The notes: generated from the sequence alone by a model not told the origin. A stretch of 64,000 nucleotides of DNA from Microvelia longipes (GCA_018340805.1 JACMZG010001914.1:2448814-2512813), one strand, 5' to 3'. Positions 22,955 to 35,145 are shown, counted from the stretch's first letter. A program made the numbers and translations.

Positions 22955-23625
22955 ATTTATACCGGAGGTATATGGGAAAAGTATTGTGTTCGCAAAATAA
23001 TGTCTGACTTATTCGTTTCAGGTTTTATAAGACCCCCTAAGTGATTTTAACAAAGTAGTCTGTCATTACGTGTGTGTGTGTGTGTGGGTGAGTGTGTGTG
23101 TTAGTTATCATCGTAGCTCCTAGTGCATGATTAACAGGAAGTTTAAACTTAGTACAAAAACCATTCAATAGATGAAGTTCTGCTATCCGGAACATAATTC
23201 TTTTATGACGTCATTAACCCATAATAATGGCTAAGTAACCATTTCTAAAAATCATAGAACGCTAAAACATGTCGCTCTCAATTTCAGATTTGGCACGCAT
23301 GTAGCCATGTATAAGACTAATTAATATATGGTCCAAGTTTCATCTTATTATCAGCATTAATTCAATTTTTATCAAATGACTTGCACACGTTTCTTTAAAA
23401 ATTAAAAAATATCCAATTAAGTAGAATTTCGGTACAAGAGTATATCTTAACGAACTAAGCCACTGAGTGTATTTATTGCCTGGATCGGTGACCGCTGGGA
23501 ATGAAACGTGTGTATTTACCATCTGAGGACGAGCGAAGCGAGTCAGAGGTTGGGAGGATGAGCGTTGTGAATCCGATGTGATGAGGAAAAGTTCCAAGAT
23601 ACCCCTTAACATAGTTTTTTGATTC
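22955..23625 (-). repeat. F1 interspersed repeat, minus strand, both ends present
   Basis: Runs from 'ataccggaggtatatgggaa' through 'cgtttcaggttttataagac', a long (TG)n, 'ttatcatcgtagctcctagt', 'atgacgtcattaaccc', 'tagccatgtataagac' and 'tgaggacgagcgaagcgagtc' to 'aagttccaagatacccc'. About 670 bp with both termini recognisable, this copy is the best guide to the limits of F1. The stretch between 'ttcatcttattatcagc' and the palindrome motif is shortened. Confidence 0.92.
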
Positions 23626-24030
23626 AGATAAAACTTTTTTTGAAAGGTACTATCAATAAATTAGAAATAGGAACTATTTCTAATTATTTAAGGATATTAT
23701 GGGTCATCGACAGATAATCGCTTTAAGTACCAAGCCAGCCACAGATAAGGCAGTAAGGCAGTGAATATATTACTTCAATCCAGAAATTAAAATTTTGGCC
23801 CAGTGGTCTACAAGCCGAGCGAATTCCTTGTTGCAACCAAAGTTACAGTAACTTAAAAATGATTTAAACGTCCTTCAAATATAGACATTTTTTCAAAAGA
23901 AATTCGTTGACTTTGGAAGTATAATTTTTTTGTTTGGTATTGTCTAAGCCATAAATTTGGTTTTAGTAATTTGATCGTAATATATAATCGTTAATCGTTT
24001 TTACATTATATAAGTTAACAACTACAAAAT
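23626..24030. other. Unassigned AT-rich sequence
   Basis: A short local duplication ('gaactatttctaattattt' against 'aaattagaaatag', inverted) lies around 23658-23690. Confidence 0.5.
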
Positions 24031-24175
24031 AATTCTGGCGCGATGGTCCGCATGTCAGGCGAATCTCATCTGGAATGCACCCGCATTCCGTGCTTAACAA
24101 CCCACTTCCCGCTTAAGGTTCCGATTCATGCTCCAGAACCTAAGCAGTTACTCGCAACGTATTTTGTCTGTATTT
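24031..24175 (+). repeat. F6 dispersed repeat, copy 1
   Basis: 'aattctggcgcgatggtccgc' and 'caggcgaatctcatctggaa' match 54887-54940 with about 80% identity by eye. It is GC-richer than its surroundings. 'aaggttccgattcatgc' is weakly B-box-like, so a tRNA-derived SINE is possible but unproven. Confidence 0.7.
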
Positions 24176-24840
24176 TTCACAGTAAATGCGCATAATTATT
24201 AGTTGGGAATATAAACACGGTATTAATTGGAAATTTTATTAGCTTTAAAATTAATCTCTTTAAGGTTTGCACACAACAAACAGGGAATTTCTTATTCTAA
24301 AAAACCTAAAATCTGTGCTATTTTTTCAAGTTTTGAGAATGCGTAATTATATGAAGGCCCCCACTCTTGAGAGACAGACTATGCTTTTTATTCATCGTTT
24401 AAAGTATATTTAAAAATAAAAAAAGTCGGTTTGATACAATATGTCAACGTCATGTTTTTTCAGGTCCAGTTTCTGGACAACACTACGTAGTATTTATTTG
24501 TGTTAATATTAAGTAGTAAGTGTAACTCCTTGTAATAAAGAGGACTTTAGAGAGAACATAGAACATTTAGAGAGAGGGAGATAGAGTCTGCGGTCAGATA
24601 GATCCACAGTGGTCAGATAAAACTAAATCTACCCTTCAAGTACACTAAAAATTTAAGAAGTTTTCCTATTTTCTTTCTCTACTATATAATCTTTACTAAA
24701 CCACACGTGTGGTTGGTAAAACAAATCATGGGGTCAAGTAGACCACATTGCAATCCAATAGACCAATAGACTCATCTGTTTCTGACGTTTTAAAACATTA
24801 ATTTTGTTGAAGTTCCATGTGAGAGTATGGTCGTTAATGA
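24176..24840. other. Unassigned AT-rich sequence
   Basis: Small direct repeat of 'tagagaga' units at 24550-24585. Nothing else. Confidence 0.5.
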
Positions 24841-25095
24841 AGTCCATCGTATTTATTACGATAATATCTATAATAAACCTTGACTTGAATAATTATAGCT
24901 CAGTATACTTATTTCCTAAGGGAATCAACTCAGGTGCTAGTAGCAAATATTATTCTTAAAATGTACTCTAAAGGTGATAATGATTTATTTGAGATCTCTA
25001 ACCTGGGCTACGAACCCAAGCTCTCCGTGGCGTCAAAGGTCAGTGTAAAAACTGACGCATTAACGCCATCGTCCACATAGTCGGCTTTATCGTTA
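24841..25095 (-). mobile_element. SINE-B, diverged copy
   Basis: On minus, the head carries 'ggcgttaatgcgtcagt', 'ctgacctttgacgccacgg' and 'cttgggttcgtagcc' (B-box-like). It aligns with the SINE at 53006-53257 across the 'ctgacctttgac' block and again at 'tgctactagcacctgagttg'. The (ATT)n tail is not clear and I could not define a target duplication. Older than the other two copies. Confidence 0.78.
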
Positions 25096-26330
25096 ACATC
25101 AATTAAAATAATTATTACAAATGTTTCGATAAATATTAAAGTTAAAAATATTAAAATATTCCACATCATAAAAGTATAATTTATTAATTCGTTTAGAAAC
25201 ATAAATTGTAATTTTTAACTATAAGTGCGATCCCTTTTACCGCAACAAACGTTATGTACATAATTAAAATAGAAGAGCAATTAATCAAAATTAGTTGCAG
25301 GCACCTAATCATTTTCCAGGTAAAGTGCGATTGCGATAGCATACACAACGTTTCATAATTTAAACTCTCTTCGGCAAGCATCGATGTTGCTGTAGTTTAC
25401 CATTCTATGCAAGGATCATACTGCCGAATACGATGCACATTCTTTTCACGTCCCACGAAGTTTAGCCGTAAAAATGTATTTACTTGAGTTTAATATCGCC
25501 TCTTCTCATAGTACCTCAAACTTCATTTTCATTTTTTTTTCGTATCATTGCTTAAGTGTAAAAACGCCCTAGAGGCATTCAATATGAAACTCAAACAAAA
25601 AATAATAAAAACACCAAACCTAAAACTATTCGTGGGAAGCTTAACACGTTTTTCCCTCTTGGTTTTTACTAAAAAAACATTTCCCCGCTCCCATGAAAAT
25701 CTGACAAAAACTTGCCCTCTATTTTCACGGATCATCTGTTAGGGTTTATACAGATCGCAGAAGGGATCAGCCCTTAGCCAAAATGACTACAAGAGGATTC
25801 TCTGCCATTCTTTTTTTTTTTAAAAAAAACCATTCTCCCCTTTTTCAATATTTTGTAAAAAAAAATAGCTGGGAGTTATTTATAGTAGGGCAGTCAGTAA
25901 AATCGTACTCAGTGCGGTGAAGAAAATTCCCTATATTTTTTCAACTAATTCCCAAAGAAAAATAGTGTGGAAAATTTTGTTTTAAAATGATAATCCTATA
26001 CTTTTCTCTAAATTCTAAAAAAAAAATTAAACTTTAGTATTTAAATTTAACCAGAGGAAATTATCTAACAGTTAAATTAAAAAAAAAGGAATACATTGAG
26101 TCAGAATATAAAACATTCTGCCTCAGAGATTTGCAAAGTAGGCAAATTTCTAATACAAACAGAATCATCAAAATTCAAATAACAAATTATTATGTTTTTT
26201 AATTATAATACAATTTTCAGGTCACTTCATGCATTTATTATTATTTTTGATAAATTAAAAGCAACTCAATTCAAGAAAACTTTATTATGTTCATAATATG
26301 TCTTTAAAATAAGTCAGACCTACTTTTAGG
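25096..26330. other. Unassigned sequence
   Basis: Overlapping opposite frames of 64-68 codons near 25529-25742 have no recognisable motif. A- and T-runs are frequent from 25800 on. Confidence 0.5.
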
Positions 26331-26914
26331 GCAATTGAAAATTTGGGACGAGGTACCTCAATAATTTCCCTCATTACATCGTACTCGCTACGCTTAAAAT
26401 ATTAAATAACCAAAATTTTATTCAACACGTATTCCCACTTGTTTGCTTCACTCGTCCTCAGAAAGTAAATACATTTGTTTTATTCCCAGTGGTCACCTAC
26501 CCTGGGACTGACCTTTTTCGATGCTGTTTAACATTTATGGTCCAACAGAACCCGTAGATATACTTGCATTATTGGAACAAAACTTATTATATTTATTTAT
26601 TACTTGAAGGATTACACTGGTACCAATTTTTAATTCAACGCGATTATTTTTAAACACATTTGATAAAAATTGAAATATTGCAGACAATAAAAAGAAGCAT
26701 AGCACATATTTTGTTTTATATATGACTGCATGCGCACGCCATTTTAAATCTATCAAACCCTTTTCCGTGTTTTATGAATTCCAGAAATATTTGTTAGGTC
26801 ATGATTGCTGGTTCATGAGATAATCATAAACATTATTTTATGGATAGCACGAGCAGACCTGAAGATTGATTTTTGTTCCAAATTTTAACTCTCTAGCATA
26901 GAGAGTTGAAATAG
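26331..26914 (+). repeat. F1 interspersed repeat, 5' and middle part
   Basis: Has the head ('gggacgaggtacctc'), 'gtttgcttcactcgtcctcag', 'tggtcacctaccctgg', 'ttatggtccaacag', 'gactgcatgcgc' and 'taactctctagcat'. It breaks off at a 9-3-9 palindrome (26893-26913). The 3' part resumes at about 27290. Confidence 0.9.
26893..26913. repeat. Perfect palindrome, 9-3-9, at an F1 breakpoint
   Basis: AACTCTCTA, GCA, TAGAGAGTT. The left arm is normal F1 sequence; the right arm replaces the expected 'taaatacactggg'. Confidence 0.9.
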
Positions 26915-27069
26915 CATTTTAGAAATTATTCCTTAGGATACATTCATCGAGATTCAACCCGGCAATTTTCATTTAGACATGTTTGAAATCAAATAAGTGA
27001 TGTTTTATGGTTAACCTAGAGATTGTTGTTTTGTATGCTTATGTATAAATTATTACCAACATGAATTCG

Positions 27070-27190
27070 TAAGCGTCCATGGCTCTGTGGATAAAGCGGT
27101 CTCTCGGGCGCTCTAAGGTTGACAACCTTAGAGCGCCCGAGAGACCGGGATTCGATCTGACAGATCGAATCCCGGTCAGGGCGAAACCTA
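27070..27190 (+). other. tRNA-like sequence carrying two adjacent palindromes
   Basis: 'ccatggctctgtgg' (A-box-like) and 'accgggattcgatctg' (B-box-like) suggest a tRNA or SINE head. The first palindrome has 24-nt arms starting GGTCTCTCGGGCGC and ending at 'gagagacc', with a single A at its centre. The second (starting GACCGGGATTCGATCTG, 17-nt arms) also has a single central A. The two share the 'gacc' overlap. Folded out, they leave a shorter tRNA-like string, so the locus looks like one head with two inverted duplications. Confidence 0.85.
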
Positions 27191-27289
27191 TTTTTAGTAT
27201 ATTTTTGATCTTTTGAATATTTCTATATGTGTCTACTTGATTTTCGATCGAATGGATCGAAACATTTTTTCCAATTTTTCAAAATTATG

Positions 27290-27545
27290 ACCGGTAATTG
27301 ATGTCAAAAATATTTAAAGATAGATTTTAGTACCAAGGTTTAACTCTCTATCATAAATGCTCTGAGAGCTACGTAAAACACACTCACACACAGGCAGACA
27401 ACTTTGGAAAAACTACTTAGGAGGTAAATCTCGGTTTCAGATGTTCAGTGCAGACACAAAACATTTCCTGTATATCTACTGTATAAAATACTTTTTATAT
27501 AAAATTTATACGATAAAAATAAGGAAACGTAAAAAGTATCTGAGG
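27290..27545 (+). repeat. F1 interspersed repeat, 3' part
   Basis: Contains 'ggtttaactctctatcataaa', 'ctgagagctacgtaaaacac', (CA)n, 'gcagacaactttggaaaaac', 'ttaggaggta' and 'atctcggtttcagatg'. It likely belongs to the copy starting at 26331, split by about 375 bp. Confidence 0.85.
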
Positions 27546-27780
27546 CTCGAACCAGTAAACTCTTGTATTAGAAGCGAATGCGTATCCACACTATCGAGGC
27601 TTATGATATTTGACAGATTATTTTCTAAGACAAATGTAACGTAAACAACTACTTAATTATACAAATGTGATTATTTCACTAAAATGTTGAGTAAAAATGA
27701 AATATTTCTACGTAAATTAATAAATCTTATACTAGTTAATAGTCTCAAAAATTTTTGGCCAAATCTATTTCTTATTTTGT
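27546..27780. other. Unassigned AT-rich spacer
   Basis: No feature seen. Confidence 0.5.
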
Positions 27781-27940
27781 TTACGTTTGATAATTATTCA
27801 TAATTTTCAATATAAATCGCCTATATTGATTCCAGCAATGACGTCACGTCATTCATGAAAAAGTCAGGTTATATCCTCCGAATGCGTTTGGTTTGTTTAC
27901 ATCCAATTGAATCACCTTGTACATTTCTAGCATCTTGGTT
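27781..27940 (+). mobile_element. F4 MITE-like repeat, copy 2
   Basis: Carries 'ttccagcaatgacgtcacg', 'aagtcaggttatatcctccg', 'aatgcgtttggtttgtttac' and 'ccaattgaatcacctt', in the same order as copy 1 read on minus. Confidence 0.8.
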
Positions 27941-28600
27941 TATAATTATTTTTACGGCAGCTTAAAACAGTTCAGTAATGACTAATTTTGCAGCCGAAAG
28001 TAGATAAAAAAGATTAAATTTTAAAAAAAGATTTGAAAGATAAGTTATGTAGTCTTGACTATAGACTATAAGGTATGAGGAGAAAGTTGTGGTTATATGC
28101 GTGATTTCTTTGTATTCACTGACGAAATCTATGACGGGATGGAGGTGTGTGTTTCCACACCACAACCTCCAACTATAAATCAAATGTGGTTCTACACGTG
28201 ATCCCTAAAAGCCACAAATTACGCGTCCATTACGTGGTACATTTTTATTAACAACAGCATTACTTATACACTCAGAGAAATCTGAGGAAATATCCAACAA
28301 TTTTCCATCATAACCCTTTTAATATAGTTTCTTGCAGGACTAGCTGAGGCTCCCTTCTTGCATCGCCCTCAAATACATATGAATTATGTATTTTATCCCT
28401 TATATGTATTCAAAGGGTAAGAAATATACATAATATTATGTAATAAATAATATTATGATACTTTTTGGTGGGGAAATACTTTAAAATAAAATCCCGTCAG
28501 GGAGAGTCAAGTTGGAGAAATATTTTGGGAAAGTAAAAGTTTCCTTGAACAACCTTCTGCTAAAATTTGACTTAAAGATAATGTACATTCTATATTTTGT
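27941..28600. other. Unassigned sequence
   Basis: A short palindrome 'ggtgtgtgtttccacacc' lies at 28143-28160. No gene signal. Confidence 0.5.
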
Positions 28601-28649
28601 CTATATGACAGGTCAGCCTCTGTCACACAGAGGCTTACCTGTCATATAG
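28601..28649. repeat. Near-perfect palindrome, 23-3-23
   Basis: CTATATGACAGGTCAGCCTC... is answered by its reverse complement with one mismatch (G to T) around a CAC centre. Confidence 0.95.
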
Positions 28650-28794
28650 AAAAAAATATTCGAGAGAACGCAACTGTCGCCATGTACAGTCGAGCCTAGT
28701 TGTGTATATCTTATACGCAACTTAAAATTCAGTACAACTGCTCTGATGTATTAAACAATTTATCAATGCTCTTTTGGCGAATTCCCGATAGTAA

Positions 28795-28840
28795 GATAGG
28801 CTTCATGGCAGGATTTGAACCTCGGACCACAATACAACTT
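28795..28840 (-). other. tRNA-like B-box fragment
   Basis: On minus, 'ggtccgaggttcaaatcctg' contains GGTTCAAATCC, a good pol III B box. No matching A box or body can be seen, so this is probably a SINE relic. Confidence 0.45.
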
Positions 28841-29740
28841 GGTACAAAAATCTAATCCATTGGTTTTAAACTACAGCAATCAAAATTTAAATCCAAATAT
28901 ATCAGATACCGAAAAAATGAATAACATTTGGTTTGCATTCCTATAACGTATTAATAAGCTTGATTAAACAATATTATTTTTTCTGGTACCCGTTATGTTT
29001 GTTAAAATAGGAAAAACTAAAAAAAATAACAAAAATAAGGTACAAAAAGACGGAATAGTCAAAATACGGCGATAATTAACGAAAACTAGAATTGGGCAAT
29101 AGAATGGTGAGAACAATTAAGCAAAAAAATACGCTGATATCCCCAACAGATTCAATGGAGATGACATTTTATTCTAATTATATCTACCAACCTAAGTAGA
29201 AAATGAATAAATTTTAACATAATATAACTCATATTTTGGCCAGGGTCCCACTAAAAAATGTCTACTGACCTTAGTTAGTTTTTTTAAGCTTGAGACCTTT
29301 CTTGCAGGAGAAGGATTCGCTGCCTAGTTGAAAAAGGATATTCAAGGAGAGGGAGTGTGTGGGAGGTTGCGTTAGAAGGATAAAAGTAAATAGAGCAGAA
29401 AAATGAGGAAAGTAAGCGTAAAATAATATTGTAACCAGCATCCCAAGCCAAAATCCATATTTTTAGTCAGATAAAATATTACTATAATACATCATCATTT
29501 CTTTATCCTTAGGGATGCCACAGTTTATATAGAAACAAATTTTAATTTCAAAATTTTGAAGATCAAAAAGAGAACAAATCAAAGTCTATCCCTTCTCTGA
29601 TGTTTTTAGTTCAGATCCTGATAATTAGAAACAAATGTAACCTGTTCGTACCGATATACCAAAATATATGAAGATATCTGTTATATATTCAAAATAAATA
29701 CAGAACTATCAAATAAAAAACAGAAGACATTTGACTTCTT
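28841..29740. other. Unassigned AT-rich sequence
   Basis: No landmark of the families described here. Confidence 0.5.
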
Positions 29741-29741
29741 G

Positions 29742-29830
<89 letters not shown>

Positions 29831-29861
29831 ATATATACGTGTGTGTGTGTGTATATATAAT
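29741..29861. repeat. (AT)n microsatellite with short (GT)n
   Basis: About 100 nt of AT, then six GT units. Confidence 0.98.
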
Positions 29862-31060
29862 TTTTTCCACAGCTCAACTCAGGAGTTAAGTTGAGTAGGA
29901 ATATATATATTCTTGATCAGTGAGTCCCTCCTTCCTAAAAATCCACCCCACTCCTACCCCTCTTCATGACCTCTACATCATAAGCTCATTTTTTCTCGAA
30001 AATTTGCTAAATAGTTTAATAAGCAAAAATCTAAAATAGTAGTCCTTAAGAGTGGATTTAGATTTCATTGACGAGAAAACCAGTGAATTTGTATTTCATT
30101 TAGCTTTAATACCTGTGATTTGAAAATAACTCATATATTATTTATCTTTATGACAATGGTTAGCGTGCCAGATAAATAAAAGATACATTTGAAATTAATA
30201 CATTTAAATTTAAGTCTTCGGGTTGCAAAGAGATGTGTACATTTTAAAATAATATTTATTGCAATTTAAATTGCAAGGAATGACTTTTATTTGATATTAG
30301 ACTCAGCAAGCCCAGTCGAGATAACTTTGTTAATTACAGCTCAAGCTTTTCTCTATCTGGCATTCTTCATTTCAATTCTTATCTCCCAGGGGGAAATCTC
30401 CAGAACGAATTTCTATTAAATTAACCCAAAAATTTATATATGTTCGTCGATAATAACGTAACACACTTAAATAAATTAAACACATGTTTCTTCGCATATT
30501 ATTAAAATACATATTTTCTAAGGTGGGTCACATAATTTACTATTGGTCACTTCAAAATGTGTAATTATACGGACAACAAAGTTTAAGCAAATGCTTACTT
30601 CATGACAGATTCAGTCCGACTCACAAATCCTTAATAATGAAAAATTCTTAAAATTATAATTTCTTATAAGAAAATTCTTCATTTTTTTTCTAAAGAATTA
30701 TTCTAATTCCTTACTTAACTCCCTGTTATCATAACTTTTCCAGACCCATTTCTAAGTTTGTAATTTGGAAATTGTTCTTTTCTTCTTAGTCTTATTTGTT
30801 TCTTCTCTTGTTTGTAATTTCCTTAATTAAAAATTATTAGAGAGGGGAAGAACTGATAGAAATGTAATTTTCTCAATGTTTTTTATGGAAATAATTAATT
30901 TTAAAGTCTAAAAAGTTTATAAGTTTTTAGAACTCTAATATTTAGTTCTTTATTAAAATAAACAAATATGAAAACTATGTTAACAATTGTTAGTATAGGC
31001 TCCTCTAGGAGTCTTTAAGGTGGTTAAATAGAATTTTTGGACAGTTTTATGTTCAAAATT
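29862..31060. other. Unassigned AT-rich sequence
   Basis: T-rich from 30640 to 30960. No frames or repeat landmarks. Confidence 0.5.
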
Positions 31061-31415
31061 AAAATGAGGTTACGGGGCTCGGGGCACCTCGGAACTTATT
31101 CTCATCTTATTATACACGCTACATTCATCCGAATATGTTGAATAAAATTGTCGACTTTTTTCCAGTCATTATTGCGGATTAATTACGTATTAAGGAATTA
31201 TCAACCGGATAGCACAACTAAATCTAAAGCTTAATTTTTGTGTAAAGTTTCAACTCTCTTGCATGAATACTTTGAAGATACGATGATAACAGACGAAAAA
31301 CTGACACACACCTTTGTAAAACCCACTCTTACGAGGTCTTAAAACGCCCGAAACGGATAATTCAGGTGACATCCTGGTTTCCGATTTTTTTTACAAACAA
31401 TAATTTTCCGAATGT
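31061..31415 (+). repeat. F1 interspersed repeat, internally deleted
   Basis: The head 'ggggctcggggcacctcgg' is followed almost directly by 'gtcattattgcggattaat', 'tagcacaacta', 'caactctcttgcatgaatac', 'cgatgataacagacg' and 'acgcccgaaacggataattc'. About 400 bp of the middle is missing. The copy is then broken by a SINE-B insertion. Confidence 0.88.
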
Positions 31416-31686
31416 ATTGTGAAAAGAAATCTGCCTTCGTAGCCGCGGTCGTATAGTACTGAATTTCGGCAACGGAGGTCCGGGGTTCACAGCCCGGGCT
31501 ATGCTCTCAGTTTTTATGAAATTATGAATAGAATTTGATGCAAAAAGATTTCGCCAACTTTAGCTTTACTTTGAGCATAGCAGATGTGACCCACCAGAGG
31601 TTGTTCCCGCAGGGCGAATACACTGAAGACCCGAAAGGCCCTAAAACGGGCATTATTATTATTATTATATTATTGTGAAAAGAAAT
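31416..31686 (+). mobile_element. SINE-B with 15-bp target-site duplication
   Basis: The 241-bp element (31431-31671) begins 'ctgccttcgtagccgcggtc', carries a B-box-like 'ggggttcac' (31483), and ends 'gttcccgcaggg', 'ggccctaaaacgggc' and (ATT)n. ATTGTGAAAAGAAAT flanks it on both sides (31416-31430 and 31672-31686). Together with 53006-53257 this defines a tRNA-derived SINE family with a conserved 3' tail. The tail is presumably recognised by a partner LINE. Confidence 0.92.
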
Positions 31687-31748
31687 AATTAATTTTTCAC
31701 AAGTCATACTGAAAGTTGGTGAAAAACATTAAAAGTAGAAAAGTGTAG

Positions 31749-31776
31749 CTGGTTACTCCGGTCGAGGAGTAACCAG
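31749..31776. repeat. Perfect palindrome, 11-6-11
   Basis: CTGGTTACTCC, GGTCGA, GGAGTAACCAG. Confidence 0.93.
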
Positions 31777-32624
31777 ACTGTCATTTATAATAACCATTGA
31801 GGTTCTTTACGTATAAGACGCTCCCAACATCCGCAATATGAGGCGTCATTAGAGAAGTAAATCTCAACTATTCTCCACATTATTCTCTTATTACTAAACT
31901 TCCCAACTTATATTGATCTAGGTCTACCAGAAATTATCTCAGCTCTCTTTTTGCTTCTTATTAGTCTACTTATCATAGTAGTCTAATTATTAGACCATAC
32001 TTTGGTTTTACATTCTCTCCTGACAACAAAAACTTGTTGTCAGTGCCATAGGGGTGCTATCTGTACTTAAAGTTGACCAGGGGAATCTGTGTATCTAAAT
32101 GCACAGATCTGCTCGTTAGACAAGTGAATAATACACCATATAGTTTTTAACCTCGTCTTTTATATTCGGGAATTTCTAGATGACCAAAATATTCAATTGC
32201 AGTACTAGTATATACGGTCTCTGAAACTCAGTCATTTCAGGGTTATTAGGAACTACTCGCCTATTCCTTCATCGCAAGTTTTTCCGCCCTATGCTTTTAA
32301 GAGCTAGCCTACTAGTCCGAATCCAAAATAATAAATAAATAAACCATTTATTTGCACTTATACATAATAACAGAATTAATCATACAAAGATAATTTAAAT
32401 TTTGTGCAAAGTCGGCGCTAAGCCGTGGTGTCCTAAATAGGGAAAAAAAATGTTTGCCGAATTTAATTTATAACCGTATTTAACCGCGGATGACCCAAGA
32501 TGCAATAATAACAATTAACGATCTAATTGTAATTGTATAAATTCATGTTTTGGATATAGCGAGATTTATAGCTCATATCATCCCTAGAAACATTACCTAA
32601 ATTTAATTTAAAACAAAAAATTAC
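31777..32624. other. Unassigned sequence with a small palindrome
   Basis: CTGACAACAA, AAAC, TTGTTGTCAG lies at 32020-32043. Nothing else recognised. Confidence 0.5.
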
Positions 32625-32693
32625 TGAGGAGGTCTTAAAAACACCTGAAACCAATAATTCTTATAAAATCCCGTATTCGAATTTTTATTGTAG
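32625..32693 (+). repeat. F1 interspersed repeat, terminal fragment
   Basis: 'ctgaggaggtcttaaaaac', 'cctgaaac' and 'tcccgtattcg' represent the end of F1. The next (AT)n starts where full copies read 'ctatatatctac'. Confidence 0.7.
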
Positions 32694-32694
32694 T

Positions 32695-32748
<54 letters not shown>

Positions 32749-32765
32749 GCATGCGTGTGTGTAAG
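32694..32765. repeat. (AT)n microsatellite with (TG)n
   Basis: About 54 nt of AT plus a short 'gcgtgtgtgt' run. Confidence 0.96.
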
Positions 32766-33445
32766 TTTGTATGCATATAAATCCATATACAAGTTTCTAG
32801 ACTGTCTCATGATAGATCTGGAATGCTTTCTCGGCTCGTTATAAAACTTGTCAGGTTAAATTAAAACACTTGCTATAAAATTTTCAAGTACCTAAAACAA
32901 AACCCCTTGAGATGTTGACAACTATATAAAACTTTGCTAAACTTGTGTCAAAATTTAAAATAACTTTTACGGCGGAAATGTTAAAATTTAAAATGAAAAG
33001 CGAGAAGATAAACATTAAAATAATACAAGTTTTCAGTAGGGCTGAAAGTTTATCATGAACAATCAACTCTTACTGGCTGAGTTTTAGCTTTTTAAAAAAC
33101 ATTTATCACTTAAGTTTCCCACTATATTTTACACCTGTACTTCGAGCAGACGGCAAATACCATTTAAATAAAATATTACGTTAGATAATTATTAAGATTA
33201 AAAATAAATTATAATTGATTAAACGTAACAATATATTTAAATTACGTTTATGACTATTACATAACAACTTCTCCAGCTTCAAATTTTAAGTTAGAATAAT
33301 GCAAAATCTATAATTAAAATTTCACTTAAAACAAAGACGATATTCAACTGAACAGACTTTTACTGATTTTAACGTTTTAACTTTAGACTTACTTTTTAAA
33401 AAAGCAGTACTGTTAAATTACTTTCAAAACGAAACTAAACTTACG
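32766..33445. other. AT-rich unassigned sequence, possibly LINE-derived at the right
   Basis: No motif readable upstream of the LINE C-terminus that follows on plus. Confidence 0.4.
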
Positions 33446-33642
33446 ACACAACATTCCTACTCGACCCGATCTCAGACACTGGGCACTAAACTAGCGCCTT
33501 TTGCCATACAGATAAGAAGCAGACACGCTTCATACCTTGGTCCAGTTTATTTTAATCAATTGCCTATATATCTTCAAATATTAAGACATTAAGTTCATTT
33601 AAAAACAATCTGTCTAAACACCTATTTACATTTATACAATAA
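33446..33642 (+). pseudogene. LINE ORF2 C-terminal remnant
   Basis: The frame reads HSYSTRSQ..., then SYLGPVYFNQLPIYLQ, then, after a -1/+1 shift near 33586, SSFKNNLSKHLF and a stop. An 'H-x-Y-x-TR' block, 'x-G-P-x-x-x-N-x-LP' and 'SFKxxL' in this spacing are typical of the extreme C-terminus of CR1/Jockey-like LINE polyproteins. No RT motif is seen upstream, so it is 5'-truncated or decayed. Confidence 0.7.
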
Positions 33643-34435
33643 CAAAACTTTTCTTATCTTACATCTAGCTGATACGCGGTAAACAAATATAAATATCTCA
33701 ATATAGGATCTTTTTATTGTAGCTTTAAGCGATATATGTCTATTTTTAAATTAATTATAAAGTAGTTAAAATATCTTATTCATTAATTAACTAATTTTTA
33801 TTTATTATTTATAATTAATTTTATGTTTGTATTTATTATTTTATTATTGTTTATGATTAATTAATTTATAAATTATATGTATGTTTGTGTGTAGATGTAT
33901 ATGTGTGTGTACGTATGTATGTGTGTGTGTATACAATTATTACAAATTTCTAATAGATTTTAATTAATTTATCATTTTTATAATTATAATTATTTAATCT
34001 ATTGTTTAATACCAGTTTTCTAATAGTTTAATTTTTTTTTTAGGCATGTTTAATAATTTTTTTTTAATAATTTCTATGTTCTACTAACAAAATTTTATTT
34101 ATTTTATTAATTTTTCATAATAGCTTCTTTACTTGAATCCTGAAATAAATTACTAAAATAAGTAAACATATAATTTATTACAACAAAACTATAAATAAAG
34201 ATGAATTTTCGAGACAGGGCCCTCGCTCTAGATTCCTCAAATCTACTGAGGGCCTTCACTTATAAATTATTTTTAAAAAGTATTTTTTAATTTATAATTT
34301 TACAAACTATAAAATAATTGTATTATGTAAAAAAAACCAATAAGTGGAAATAAAGAAGTTTATTATATTTTATTATTATTATAAATTCAGTGGCAGAAAA
34401 AGGTACTTGCAGACCCCGCAGCCAATGCCCAACTA
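33643..34435. other. Very AT-rich sequence with a (TG)n-like patch
   Basis: TG/TA-rich patch at 33870-33935. A and T homopolymers dominate. It may include the 3' UTR of the LINE remnant. Confidence 0.45.
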
Positions 34436-34665
34436 ATTCTATTAGTGAGATTTAACTATAAATAATATTTTAGACAGATTTTTCTACAATTCTTCAACTT
34501 ATTAGCATAAATAAGCTAAGAGCTACAATGATAACAGATACACGCACTCACACACACACACACAGACAGACAGACAACTTTGTGAGATATACTCAGGAGG
34601 TTTAGATAATTCCGGCGACATCCTGGTTCCGGATTTTTTTGCAAACACAATACTTTTCATGCTGG
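34436..34665 (+). repeat. F1 interspersed repeat, 3' half
   Basis: 'cttcaacttattagcataaa', 'gagctacaatgataacag', a long (CA)n, 'cagacagacaactttg', 'actcaggagg' and 'gacatcctggttccgg'. Confidence 0.88.
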
Positions 34666-35145
34666 CCAAAAGAAAGTTTAAAAAATATATACCCCACAAT
34701 CAGGGGGTCAAACTTAGTCGACACCTGAAACTTTATCAAAATCGGAGGCAAAACATAATTACGGGCACTGATACCCACAATAATGACTCAACAAGTATTG
34801 GTGGATCCTGTATTTAAATTTACGCGCTATTTTATATTTTCCGCTATCTATTTCTATCTATTTGTATCATATGTGATATACGTCAGCAGGAAACCTTCCT
34901 CACTGTTTGTCGTACCCCGCTCACGATCGTTACTGCGTCCGCTACGAAGATTAAATATCAGGTACTTACCGCTTATACTCTCTCAAATATTATATCACAT
35001 ATCTTATATCTTATTTATACAGTCCTCTTGCTAATAATTTTCATTCTGCAAGCACTAACGTGCCAGAGGCCTAACGAGTACGCTGATAATATAACTGAGG
35101 CGCTCGTTGTAACCTCCGAGTATTTCAAATATAAACAGAACTAAG
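34666..35145. other. Unassigned sequence
   Basis: An 83-codon plus frame (34783-35034) shows hydrophobic and basic residues but no family resemblance. Confidence 0.45.
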
